From the NCBI GenBank assembly GCA_014804425.1, contig JAAUZV010000004.1, positions 78,310-132,284 on the forward strand: a DNA stretch of 53,975 bases, given 5' to 3'. Origin of the DNA: Lachnospiraceae bacterium. Lineage in GTDB: Bacteria; Bacillota; Clostridia; Lachnospirales; Lachnospiraceae. Position numbers and translations under genes: made by a program. The notes below the pieces were generated by a model. That model ran no database searches, was not told the origin of the DNA, and saw only the letters and a program-made list of their open reading frames with translations. Positions 27,074-34,734 of the stretch are shown here, piece after piece; position 1 is the first letter of the stretch; each line of letters starts with the position of its first letter.

Positions 27074-28487
27074 CCTCTTTTCCTCCTGACATGTATATTT
27101 CGATGATTCGTTTGGTATCTGCGGTCACTTTATAAGCCTCACTGATGCGGTATCCCGTCACCCACAACACATGATCTTCCTCCGCGATTAGCGGTATCTG
27201 ATGCCGTTCCCCGGACGGAATCTTCTCGTCGATCATGTATTTTTTAAGGCTCTTGGTACCGCCTGCCGCATTGATCGCGAGCTCGTCCCCTGTTTTTCGG
27301 TAACGAACCGCGATGGGTTTCTTTATTTTATCATAATCGAACCATTTCTTACAAACGTTTTTCGGAATTGTCTGTAAGATATTCTCGTTTATCTCACAGG
27401 AAAACACACGAAACCGGAATATGCGGCCTCCAAAACGGGCCTCTCCGCTCTCCCCTTCCAAAAAAACAGGCGAATCCTCACAGGCTTCTTTTTTTCCGAA
27501 ATCGGTTTTGTATCCCAAAAATACGCCCTGATAAGTCCGCTCGGCCGTCATGCCGTTCGGCAGCGCAAGCACGCGCCCGACCTGCTTCTCAAACAGCGCG
27601 CAAACACTTTTCACATGCGCGGACGTCATATCCTTCGCGGCGGGCGTCAGCTTCCCAAAACACCGATGGAGCAGACTCCCCTGTAAATAAGGATGCAGCC
27701 GCGCAAACGCATCCGCGGAAATGGTTACACATGCCGGATTTGCCTCCTCCGTCACGCATACCTGATACGCCTCCTCCGTCTGCGCATCCAGATACGCCGC
27801 CGCCTGCGTGAGCATGTCCGCCGTCCGGCTGATATGCTCCGTGCTGCCCTGACAGACCTCCTGCTCCGCATAGTTTAAGATATGATGACGGATACGGTTT
27901 CTCGCATAACCGTCTTCCGCATTAGTGGAATCGGTGCGGTACGAAATATCACGCGCTGCAAGATATGCCTCTATCTCCTCTCTCGTCACACACAAAAGCG
28001 GACGGATCACATTGCCCTGCACGGGCTTCATCCCGCACATGCCGTGCAGTCCGCTCCCCCGAAACAGTTGAAACAGCACCGTTTCCGCACGGTCATTTTT
28101 GTTATGGGCCACGGCGATTTTCGCCCCGCCATCATAAACACGCGCATTCACCTGCGCAAACGCCTGATAGCGCAGGTACCGCCCCGCCTCCTCCTCGCCG
28201 AGATGATGCGCGGCGGCATAGGCCGGCACATCTTCCTCTATCATTGTAAACGCGACATCATGCTCCTGACACAGCCGCCTCACATACGCCGCATCCTCCC
28301 CGGCATCCTTTCTGATCCCGTGATCGACATGCACAACAGAAAAATCAAACGGAATCTGCTTTTTTAACGCAAGCAGCAGATAAAACAGGCATACGGAATC
28401 CGCGCCCCCCGACACGCCCGCAATCACGCGGTCGTTCGGTCCGATCATATGAAATTCCGCAATAAATGCCATAATCTTATGTAGCAT
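27066..28487 (-). CDS. tilS: tRNA(Ile)-lysidine synthase
   Basis: TilS attaches lysine to C34 of the CAU-anticodon isoleucine tRNA, so that it reads AUA. The 473-residue product has the PP-loop ATP-binding motif GVSGGADSVCLF, the HNKNDRAETVLFQLFRGSG active-site stretch and the C-terminal TilS domain. It is essential in nearly all bacteria. It starts a transcript with hpt and ftsH, behind a promoter that overlaps the end of spoIIE. Confidence 0.95.
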   Translation of the reverse strand: MLHKIMAFIAEFHMIGPNDRVIAGVSGGADSVCLFYLLLALKKQIPFDFSVVHVDHGIRKDAGEDAAYVRRLCQEHDVAFTMIEEDVPAYAAAHHLGEEEAGRYLRYQAFAQVNARVYDGGAKIAVAHNKNDRAETVLFQLFRGSGLHGMCGMKPVQGNVIRPLLCVTREEIEAYLAARDISYRTDSTNAEDGYARNRIRHHILNYAEQEVCQGSTEHISRTADMLTQAAAYLDAQTEEAYQVCVTEEANPACVTISADAFARLHPYLQGSLLHRCFGKLTPAAKDMTSAHVKSVCALFEKQVGRVLALPNGMTAERTYQGVFLGYKTDFGKKEACEDSPVFLEGESGEARFGGRIFRFRVFSCEINENILQTIPKNVCKKWFDYDKIKKPIAVRYRKTGDELAINAAGGTKSLKKYMIDEKIPSGERHQIPLIAEEDHVLWVTGYRISEAYKVTADTKRIIEIYMSGGKEDG

Positions 28488-28517
28488 ACCTGTCCCTCAG
28501 TATTCCCTTCTATACAC

Positions 28518-28547
28518 ATGATATTCCTATTAATGGGAAAATGTCAA
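28518..28547 (-). promoter_or_regulatory. promoter of tilS-hpt-ftsH
   Basis: On the minus strand TTGACA (28542-28547) and TATCAT (28518-28523) are 18 bases apart, between the spoIIE stop and the tilS start. Confidence 0.6.
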
Positions 28548-28550
28548 CAT

Positions 28551-29771
28551 TTAGCATCCTCCGTTTTCCCACAGCCCGAGCACCAGCACCGTCATGTCAT
28601 CGGCGATCCTGCCCTCGCTCTGGTAGATCGCCTGACGCAGAATGGCGTTTGCCATTTCGCCGGGCTCCCTGACCTCCAGCCTCGCCAGCATGTCCTCAAA
28701 CAGCGCCTCCGCGCCCGGACGCGTAAAGCAGTCGCTCACACCGTCCGAAAGCATGATCAGGTATTCTCCATGCATCAACTCACAGCGCAGCTCCATCATT
28801 TCAAGCTGCCCGAATACGCCGAGCGGCAGTCCCGCCGCGTCAAGCATTTCAATCCGGCTGTCCCGTTTGATATAGGTTCCCGACGCGCCCGCCTTCATCA
28901 GACTGCACGCTCCCGTATACCGATCCACGCAACACGCATCCAGCGTCGATACGTCCGTATCCTGTGTGGACGAAAGCAGTGCGCCGTTGATCATCTGCGC
29001 CGCCCCGTTCGCCGAGAATCCCGATTCCAAAAACTGCTCATACAGCTCCACAACCAGTTCGCTCGCGCGGCATGCCTGTTCGCCTGAACCCATCCCGTCC
29101 GCAAGCACGGCGGCAAAGCGCCCCCGCCCCATCTCGCAGAACGTATAGTTATCCCCCGAAATACGCTCCCCTTCTTTCGCGACACGCGCCACCCCCGTTA
29201 AAATATGGTAACGCGTCTCCTCCTCAAACACCACCGTCGAAAGCTCGTCGGCAAGGAGGCTTGTGCTGCCCGCCGCAGGATTTAAGCGCACGCCGAGGGT
29301 TACGGACAGCAGCCCCGCAATATCGGCGACCGTATATTCCCCCTCTCCGGGTTCAGGCAGTCTGGCGCGCATGGTAGCGGCAACCTCCAGTTTTCCGTTT
29401 TCATTCGTCATGCAAAAGAGTCTGTGCAGACGGATCCCCCTCTTTTTTAATTCCTTTGCAATATGGTAACGCGTCCGGTCTCCCATCGGCTTCATATGAT
29501 ACGATTCCTGTGCAATTCCTGTCATGATGCGGGACATTTCGCATAAATGATCTGCAAGCAGTCCACGGTTTTCCATCAGCCGTTTCTGCCACAAATACGT
29601 TTCTCTTGAGGTCTTGACATCCGTGTCGTCCTGTGTCTCTCCGGTTTCCATCCCGTAAAAGCTTTTTGCAAGCCGCATAAAAGAATCCGCGTAGGTTAAA
29701 AGTCTCTTTCGTCCATACTCAGGCAACAGTGCTGTCTCCTGCGTCTCCTTCTCCGACAACTGCTTTTTCAT
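28551..29771 (-). CDS. spoIIE: SpoIIE-type serine phosphatase lacking the membrane domain
   Basis: SpoIIE dephosphorylates the anti-anti-sigma factor SpoIIAA in the forespore and so switches on sigma-F. The PP2C domain is complete in outline: SGDNYTF, LADGMGSGEQACRAS, TLDACCVDR, MLSDGVSDC and ADDMTVLVL hold the metal-binding acidic residues. At 406 residues it has only an N-terminal helical region before the phosphatase. Known SpoIIE proteins are near 800 residues with about ten membrane segments, and none is seen here. Gene order (divIC before it, tilS after it) matches true spoIIE. The open frame and promoter leave no room for a longer N-terminus. Confidence 0.88.
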   Translation of the reverse strand: MKKQLSEKETQETALLPEYGRKRLLTYADSFMRLAKSFYGMETGETQDDTDVKTSRETYLWQKRLMENRGLLADHLCEMSRIMTGIAQESYHMKPMGDRTRYHIAKELKKRGIRLHRLFCMTNENGKLEVAATMRARLPEPGEGEYTVADIAGLLSVTLGVRLNPAAGSTSLLADELSTVVFEEETRYHILTGVARVAKEGERISGDNYTFCEMGRGRFAAVLADGMGSGEQACRASELVVELYEQFLESGFSANGAAQMINGALLSSTQDTDVSTLDACCVDRYTGACSLMKAGASGTYIKRDSRIEMLDAAGLPLGVFGQLEMMELRCELMHGEYLIMLSDGVSDCFTRPGAEALFEDMLARLEVREPGEMANAILRQAIYQSEGRIADDMTVLVLGLWENGGC

Positions 29772-29837
29772 ATTCCATCATACCCTTTCCATAACATGCA
29801 GACCCCGCGCCGCGGCACGGCTCGTCTGTAAGGGTAT

Positions 29838-29870
29838 ATTATAGAGGAGGCGCGGCGTATTTTTTGTCAA
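29838..29870 (-). promoter_or_regulatory. spoIIE promoter with 21-base spacing and a Spo0A-box-like site
   Basis: On the minus strand TTGACA (29865-29870) and TATAAT (29838-29843) match consensus but are 21 bases apart, too far for ordinary sigma-A use. B. subtilis spoIIE and spoIIG are known to use such long-spaced sigma-A promoters under Spo0A. The plus-strand TGTCAAA over the -35 differs by one base from the 0A box TGTCGAA. Confidence 0.65.
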
Positions 29871-29901
29871 ACCATGCCTGCGCGCTGCTTAACTTTCTGA
29901 C

Positions 29902-29934
29902 AAAAAAAGATTTCTGCGAAACGCAGAAATCTTT
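29902..29934 (-). terminator. terminator of divIC
   Basis: AAAGATTTCTGCG and CGCAGAAATCTTT (29906-29934) form a perfect stem. On the minus strand it ends in a run of T. Confidence 0.85.
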
Positions 29935-29935
29935 C

Positions 29936-29962
29936 AAAGAATCCTCCTTTGGCGGATTCTTT
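29936..29962 (-). terminator. second hairpin downstream of divIC
   Basis: AAAGAATCC and GGATTCTTT pair, with an inner CC/GG. It directly precedes the main terminator. Confidence 0.55.
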
Positions 29963-30029
29963 CGGGCTGTGAAAAAAGCAGAGATACATAAAAGAAACAG
30001 ACCCGAAACGCTCCGCATTTCCGGTCTGT

Positions 30030-30338
30030 TCAGTCGTCTGCCCTGAATATGATCTCGCCCTCGTATACGAGTCCGAGCTTACTCTTTGCCACTTCCTCAA
30101 TATACGCGTCTGTCCTGATATACTTTTCATATTCTTCAAGCTGCCGTGTTCTCTCGTGTTCCTGCTCAATCTGCTCTGCTAAATTCCGCTCACGTTCAGC
30201 ATAGGTTCTCTGCTTTGCCTTGAGATCTATACTGCTGACGCTGACTACGATCAGCAGCATCACGATACACATCATCACCAAAAGCATACCGAGCCGGTTA
30301 TGCCGCTTTTTACGGTATGCCGGTCTCTTTCTTGCCAT
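30030..30338 (-). CDS. divIC: septum formation initiator, FtsB/DivIC family
   Basis: This is a small bitopic division protein that joins FtsL and the FtsQ/DivIB complex at the septum. The 102-residue product has a basic cytoplasmic end (MARKRPAYRKKRHNRL), one membrane segment, a coiled coil (AERERNLAEQIEQEHERTRQ) and the conserved C-terminal stretch YIEEVAKSKLGLVYEGEIIF. The ATG at 30338 has GGAGGA upstream; a longer open frame from 30419 is not favoured. Position between yabQ and spoIIE matches divIC of B. subtilis. Confidence 0.93.
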   Translation of the reverse strand: MARKRPAYRKKRHNRLGMLLVMMCIVMLLIVVSVSSIDLKAKQRTYAERERNLAEQIEQEHERTRQLEEYEKYIRTDAYIEEVAKSKLGLVYEGEIIFRADD

Positions 30339-30361
30339 AATATTCCTCCATGCTGCCAATA

Positions 30362-30420
30362 GCCCGCGAATTTGGGCGTCAGCACAAATTTGCCGATTGA
30401 AAAATCTTTGATTTTTCAAT
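30362..30420 (-). other. two hairpins in the divIC leader
   Basis: One is a perfect stem, GATTGAAAAATC around a three-base loop (30394-30420). The other pairs GCGAATTTG with CAAATTTGC around ten bases (30367-30394). They lie between the promoter at 30468-30496 and the divIC ATG. No known riboswitch matches. Confidence 0.5.
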
Positions 30421-30467
30421 CTATTCTCTTACCTTTCCATAACTCTTAAACTGTTTACATAATACAT

Positions 30468-30496
30468 ATGTTAACCAATTTTATGCAAACCGTCAA
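30468..30496 (-). promoter_or_regulatory. possible divIC promoter
   Basis: On the minus strand TTGACG (30491-30496) and TAACAT (30468-30473) are 17 bases apart, directly after the yabQ stop. It would separate divIC, needed in growth, from the spore genes upstream. Confidence 0.5.
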
Positions 30497-30937
30497 CTAC
30501 CTATCAGCTTCTTTTTTCTTTTTTGTGAAAATGTGACAGATTTTAACATATGCCCTGCGAAGCCCCAAAAACAGCATCTTGAAAGGGAACATCAGTTTCC
30601 GTACAATCCACGCCACAACATGTATGGTCTTTTTCAAAACTGTTGACATAAAGCGTACAATATATGGACTGAATAATTTTTTATAAATCTCCATTCCCAC
30701 GACTGCGCACGCAATGCAGTACCAACGCAGGATTCCGTCATTTTCACAATACAACACCAAAAATATAAAAATTGCACAAACGGCCCAAAACAAAAAATCC
30801 TCTACGGAAATCAAAAAGCGGCTGTGCCTGACGCAGATCCTGCATACACGCAGCAGATCGTACACAAAGGTGATCAACACACCCACGCTGATGCAATGCA
30901 GCGAAAACACCGCCTCTTTGATGATACTTTCACTCAT
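30497..30937 (-). CDS. yabQ: spore cortex biosynthesis protein YabQ
   Basis: YabQ is a mother-cell membrane protein needed for spore cortex formation in B. subtilis. The 146-residue product has several membrane segments in its first 100 residues and a basic amphipathic C-terminus (RAYVKICHIFTKKKKEADR). The start MSESIIKEAVFSLHC at 30937 is chosen because it follows the yabP stop and has an AAGG site; the open frame runs further upstream. It follows yabP by about 20 bases, as in other spore-formers. Confidence 0.88.
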   Translation of the reverse strand: MSESIIKEAVFSLHCISVGVLITFVYDLLRVCRICVRHSRFLISVEDFLFWAVCAIFIFLVLYCENDGILRWYCIACAVVGMEIYKKLFSPYIVRFMSTVLKKTIHVVAWIVRKLMFPFKMLFLGLRRAYVKICHIFTKKKKEADR

Positions 30938-30956
30938 AGCGCGCCCTTCTTCGGGA

Positions 30957-31247
30957 TTATTTGAACAATCTGGAAAACAGGGATTCCTGCTTTTTTCCGT
31001 ACGTGGGCGCATCCGAGTAAGCCAGACTGTCGATCCGGCCGTCCACATCAACCTCCCCTTTATCAAGCGTCAGCCTGCTGACATGCAGATTATTCCCCCG
31101 TATCATCAGCATTCCCTGGGAAGTCTCCAGCAGGATCTCGTGAATATCGAACGCAAGCACATCCGTGACGCCCGTAAGCGCGATCGTCTTGCGGTTTCCT
31201 ACCACCATTTTGTGAGGCATTTTTTGCATCTGATTCAAGTCCTCCAT
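30957..31247 (-). CDS. yabP: sporulation protein YabP
   Basis: The 96-residue product fits the YabP/YqfC family of mother-cell sporulation proteins. The core is visible as NRKTIALTGVTDVLAFDIHE and GNNLHVSRLTLDKGEVDVDG. It has no membrane segment. In B. subtilis it is a sigma-E target; a CGTACAAT element upstream near 31288 resembles a sigma-E -10, but I found no -35 at the right distance. It pairs with yabQ downstream. Confidence 0.92.
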   Translation of the reverse strand: MEDLNQMQKMPHKMVVGNRKTIALTGVTDVLAFDIHEILLETSQGMLMIRGNNLHVSRLTLDKGEVDVDGRIDSLAYSDAPTYGKKQESLFSRLFK

Positions 31248-31384
31248 AAAAAAAGAACCTCCCTTCTATTTTTTATATCCGCAAGCACAGATTGTACGAG
31301 CCATGCACCTGTTTCTATAAAAAAATATATTCGGGAGATTCCTGTTTATGCCTGATCAAATGCCTGAATCAATCGCATTTTTCC

Positions 31385-31415
31385 AAGGAAGCACTGATTT
31401 AATCAGCGATTCCTT
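31385..31415 (-). repeat. inverted repeat between rqcP and yabP
   Basis: Arms AAGGAA.CTGATT and AATCAG.TTCCTT surround a short centre. It overlaps the rqcP stop codon, may end that transcript, and looks like a small dispersed palindrome. Nearby 31343-31380 has the repeated motif GCCTGAtCA/GCCTGAATCA. Confidence 0.45.
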
Positions 31416-31653
31416 ATATATATTTAAATAACCCGGACGCGTCTTCCTTTCGCACCGTCTCCTGCACGGCGAGCACCTCTACGCGAACCTCTTTATCGCC
31501 GAACCGGATCGCAATGATGTCGCCCGCCTTCACCTCATAAGACGCTTTCGCCGGTTTATCGTTGACCGTAACCCTGCCCGCATCGCACGCCTCGTTTGCA
31601 ACGGTCCTGCGCTTAATGAGCCGGGACACCTTGAGATATTTATCCAGCCGCAT
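31414..31653 (-). CDS. rqcP: S4-domain RNA-binding protein RqcP
   Basis: This is the S4 RNA-binding protein (YabO in B. subtilis) that assists RqcH in adding alanine tails to stalled nascent chains on 50S subunits. The 79-residue product starts MRLDKYLKVSRLIKRRTVA, the typical S4 helix, and continues with the VNDKPAKASYEVKAGDII loop. The gene lies between hup and yabP as in many Firmicutes. Confidence 0.93.
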   Translation of the reverse strand: MRLDKYLKVSRLIKRRTVANEACDAGRVTVNDKPAKASYEVKAGDIIAIRFGDKEVRVEVLAVQETVRKEDASGLFKYI

Positions 31654-31677
31654 ACATTCTCTCCTCCCGTTTTGCCA

Positions 31678-31716
31678 AAAAAAGACGGCTAATGAAATCC
31701 TCTCATCAGCCGTCTT
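31678..31716 (-). terminator. terminator of hup
   Basis: AAGACGGCT and AGCCGTCTT pair with more pairing inside. On the minus strand a T-run follows. Confidence 0.85.
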
Positions 31717-31752
31717 CCGTTCTCAAGTCGTTTCAAAGGAACGGGCGCATTC

Positions 31753-32028
31753 TTATGCGTTTACCATATCCTTTAATGCCTTACCAGCCTTGAACTTCGG
31801 AGCCTTGGAAGCTGCGATCGGCATAACCGCACCAGTCTGCGGATTTCTGCCTTCTCTGGCTGCTCTCTCTGCAACCTCGAATGTACCAAAACCTACTAAC
31901 TGAATCTTATCACCCTTCTTAAGCTGAGCAGCTACAACGTCCGTAAAAGCCTTTAACGCTGCCTCTGCATCCTTCTTAGATAATCCTGCCTGTTCAGCCA
32001 TAGCTGCAACTAACTCTGTTTTGTTCAT
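31753..32028 (-). CDS. hup: histone-like DNA-binding protein HU
   Basis: This small nucleoid protein bends and compacts DNA as a dimer. The 91-residue product begins [20 protein letters not shown] and has the DNA-binding arm region [27 protein letters not shown] precedes the ATG. It is transcribed alone, from a strong promoter to its own terminator. Confidence 0.97.
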   Translation of the reverse strand: MNKTELVAAMAEQAGLSKKDAEAALKAFTDVVAAQLKKGDKIQLVGFGTFEVAERAAREGRNPQTGAVMPIAASKAPKFKAGKALKDMVNA

Positions 32029-32099
32029 TGACGAACTCCTCCTCTTACTGAGCTTTGTTTTTGATAGTATTATGACACCCCTCAGAATGCCTATACATA

Positions 32100-32128
32100 T
32101 TTATAGCTTTTTTACCAACATTTGTCAA
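32100..32128 (-). promoter_or_regulatory. sigma-A promoter of hup
   Basis: On the minus strand TTGACA (32123-32128) and TATAAA (32100-32105) are 17 bases apart, about 70 bases before the ATG. Confidence 0.8.
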
Positions 32129-32155
32129 GGAAAAATAGCGATTTCCGATAAGAAT

Positions 32156-33580
32156 CTATTCCGTCGCTAATAATTCAGAAAAGGAGTAGGTCACGTCCTT
32201 CTTTTCGTCGTCAAGCTGTATCGTATATGCGCGCGTCTGATAGCCAATACGGCGCAGCGTGATCTCATGACTTCCGGGCACCTTCTTGAACCGTATCGGC
32301 GCGATGCCGACATAGATACCGTCCACATAAACCTCCGCCTGCTCCGGCGCCGTTACCAGCACATAGAACACCGTTCCGTCATCCGCCGTCACCACTTCCG
32401 GCTCCGAAGCCTGTCCGCCCTGATCCGTACCTGTGCCGCTGCCGTTCGCTTCGTTTCCGCTGCCCGTGCCGTCCCCGCTGTTCGTCCCGTTTCCGTCACC
32501 GGAATCCTGATCGTCATCATCTTCGTCCGAATCCGCCGCCGCTTTCTCCAATGTGATCGCCAAGCTGGCCGTCTCCTGCCCGACGCTTAAATATTTCACC
32601 ATCGTCTCATAGCCATCCGCCCGGATCATCAGAAAATGCACGCCGTAGGTAAGGGTCACCGGCCCGGAAATATCCACTTTCTCACTGTCCACATATACGG
32701 TGGCGGAGACAGGCATGACGTCAAAATAGACCTTTCCCTCCTTGATTTCCACCGCAAAATCACCGACGTCCAGCGTCTGCTCCTGATTTTTATACACTGC
32801 AACAGACAGCGTTCCGCGTCCCGCCTCACTCGAAACTGACACCTCATAGCTGCCCTCCGGCACGGTCAAAAGCATGTTCTCCGTGATCGGCGCGATCACC
32901 GCGGAGCCGACCTCGATCCAGCCGCCGATAAAAGACTCGTCGTTTTTGAGCCTTAAATATCCGTGCCCGCGATCGACGCTGATGCTGTGTATCTCATAGT
33001 CAAAGCCGCGTAGCGTCAGTGCGTCCACGCTGTTCAGATCCATCAGCTCGATCAGCTCTCCGTCGGATAGGATCGCCAGATCATCGGCAAGCCGGTACTG
33101 TACGCCGTTTATCGTCATCGATCTTCCCGACTCCGACAACGCATAGTCCGTCAGCCCTTCTTTCACAAAGGCATCCGGCGACTGCACAAGCGACACAAGC
33201 GTCTTGCTCCGATAACGGAACGTTACGTCCACAAGCTCTCCCGCCTTGATCTGCGCCATCGTTAAGACCTGTCCGTTTTTGTCCGAGAGCCTGGTCGTTC
33301 CGTCATAGGCGAGCGTATACTGTCTGCCCGTCTCTAAATTCCGCAGAGAGATCGTTTTTTCTTCCGTGTCATAGCGGATGACGATTGCCGTATCCACACT
33401 GTCATAGCCCGCAGTCTGCGGCGGCGCGGCAGTCACCTGCTCCTGGTTACCGACTGTTACATTCGTTGGCGTATCGGGTTTCCCCGCTTCCCGGAACGCA
33501 CAGCCTGTAAACAAAAGAACGCCCGCCATCCAGACCGCGGTCATCTTTATGAATTTTTGTTTTTTTCGATTTGTTTTCAT
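32156..33580 (-). CDS. lipoprotein with two PEGA domains
   Basis: The 474-residue product has a signal peptide with a lipobox-like LLFTGC and an N-terminal beta-rich region. A first PEGA-type domain (about 270-350) includes VSATVYVDSEKVDISGPVTL; the second, at the C-terminus, has PEQAEVYVDGIYVGIAPIRF. Between them is an acidic Gly/Ser/Asn linker (about 355-400). PEGA domains occur in surface proteins and may bind cell-wall or other surface material; no enzyme motif is seen. The start is uncertain: the ATG at 33580 has no good ribosome site, though a TATACT element lies just before it. Confidence 0.78.
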   Translation of the reverse strand: MKTNRKKQKFIKMTAVWMAGVLLFTGCAFREAGKPDTPTNVTVGNQEQVTAAPPQTAGYDSVDTAIVIRYDTEEKTISLRNLETGRQYTLAYDGTTRLSDKNGQVLTMAQIKAGELVDVTFRYRSKTLVSLVQSPDAFVKEGLTDYALSESGRSMTINGVQYRLADDLAILSDGELIELMDLNSVDALTLRGFDYEIHSISVDRGHGYLRLKNDESFIGGWIEVGSAVIAPITENMLLTVPEGSYEVSVSSEAGRGTLSVAVYKNQEQTLDVGDFAVEIKEGKVYFDVMPVSATVYVDSEKVDISGPVTLTYGVHFLMIRADGYETMVKYLSVGQETASLAITLEKAAADSDEDDDDQDSGDGNGTNSGDGTGSGNEANGSGTGTDQGGQASEPEVVTADDGTVFYVLVTAPEQAEVYVDGIYVGIAPIRFKKVPGSHEITLRRIGYQTRAYTIQLDDEKKDVTYSFSELLATE

Positions 33581-33613
33581 GAGAACAGTATAGCACAATC
33601 CTACCCGCTTGCG

Positions 33614-34666
33614 CTATGCCTCAAGCAGATTTTTTAGAAAGCTCTTTCGCGCATCTTCCTGCCCAAGCAGACGGTCGATTTTTTCCCTGTTTTTGGCAGG
33701 AATCCATGCCTTTCCGCTGTTATAGTAATAGCTCACAACCTTGCGGAAACGCTCGGGATAACAGAGTTTTAGACCAAGCAGTTTTTTCTCCGCATCACTG
33801 ATCGGACGGACGGCGTCATACGCCTCCAAAAGCTGCCTGCCTGTATAAATGTTCCAATTATTTTTTTCCATAACTTTCCGGAAAAATAGATAAAAATCCC
33901 TTATCCTGACGTCCATCATGCATTTTTCAAAATTCATCACAAACGCACCCCCGTCCGTAAACAGGATGTTATGATATTGGAAATCCCCGTGACAGAGTAC
34001 GCCCTTTTGTTCCTCCTGCCGGTAGAACGCATCCACATCCGCACTCCGAAACAGTGTAAGCGCCTCCTCTGCCTGTTCCATAAAAAAAGGATAATGATGC
34101 AGAAGAAATACCTCAAAATCCGTCTTATCGCTCTTATTGCGCAGATGCTTCCAAATCCGTTTCAGTTCACGGTTATACCGTTCATACTCTCTCACCGGAT
34201 CAAACATCCGGAACCGGTAACTGCCTGTTTCCTCCCCGTCCGGCGCACAGGCCTCTTCCTGATCGGACGGCTTTTGCACAAGCGGACGGATGCTCTCCTT
34301 AGGCGGAACGGATAAATGAAGATGAAGCTGCGCAAGCTGCCTGACTGCACGCACGCAGTCGGACGCATCGCCCACCGAGCATTCGCGCCCCTCATAATAA
34401 TCTTTGACGATATAGACGTTCCCGTCCCTGCCCCTCACAAACAGCGCACCTTCCTTCGTGCGCAGGATGCAGTCGGACAAAAAACCCGCTTCCCGCAGGT
34501 TTTGTAAAAGCGCCTCTAATACGCAGAGCTTCTCAAGCGGCCCCGTATATTCCCGAATAATCTTTAAGCCCTGCTCCGTATCGCATAACAGCGCGCTTCT
34601 TCCCTTCCATGTCTTGAGCAGCGTCACGTCATATTGTTCCAGTATATTAACAATTCGGTCATTCAC
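33614..34666 (-). CDS. CotS-family spore coat kinase-like protein
   Basis: The start is set at a GTG (34664-34666) with GGAGG eight bases upstream, giving MNDRIVNILEQYDV, the usual CotS opening; the open frame runs further but has no site there. The 350-residue product has the aminoglycoside phosphotransferase/choline kinase fold, with VLCHGDFQYHNILF holding the catalytic Asp. CotS relatives are coat proteins or sugar kinases of spores. The substrate is not known. It lies between cca and the PEGA lipoprotein gene. Confidence 0.85.
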   Translation of the reverse strand: MNDRIVNILEQYDVTLLKTWKGRSALLCDTEQGLKIIREYTGPLEKLCVLEALLQNLREAGFLSDCILRTKEGALFVRGRDGNVYIVKDYYEGRECSVGDASDCVRAVRQLAQLHLHLSVPPKESIRPLVQKPSDQEEACAPDGEETGSYRFRMFDPVREYERYNRELKRIWKHLRNKSDKTDFEVFLLHHYPFFMEQAEEALTLFRSADVDAFYRQEEQKGVLCHGDFQYHNILFTDGGAFVMNFEKCMMDVRIRDFYLFFRKVMEKNNWNIYTGRQLLEAYDAVRPISDAEKKLLGLKLCYPERFRKVVSYYYNSGKAWIPAKNREKIDRLLGQEDARKSFLKNLLEA

Positions 34667-34734
34667 ACCGGCTACCTCCACCATATCGCATATCCCAATA
34701 TATGACAACATAGGTGAAAATATGTACCGATATT

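Noticed and set aside
31270-31335. A sigma-E promoter before yabP
   Set aside because: CGTACAAT resembles a -10, but the nearest ATATT-like -35 is about 25 bases away, not 14-15.
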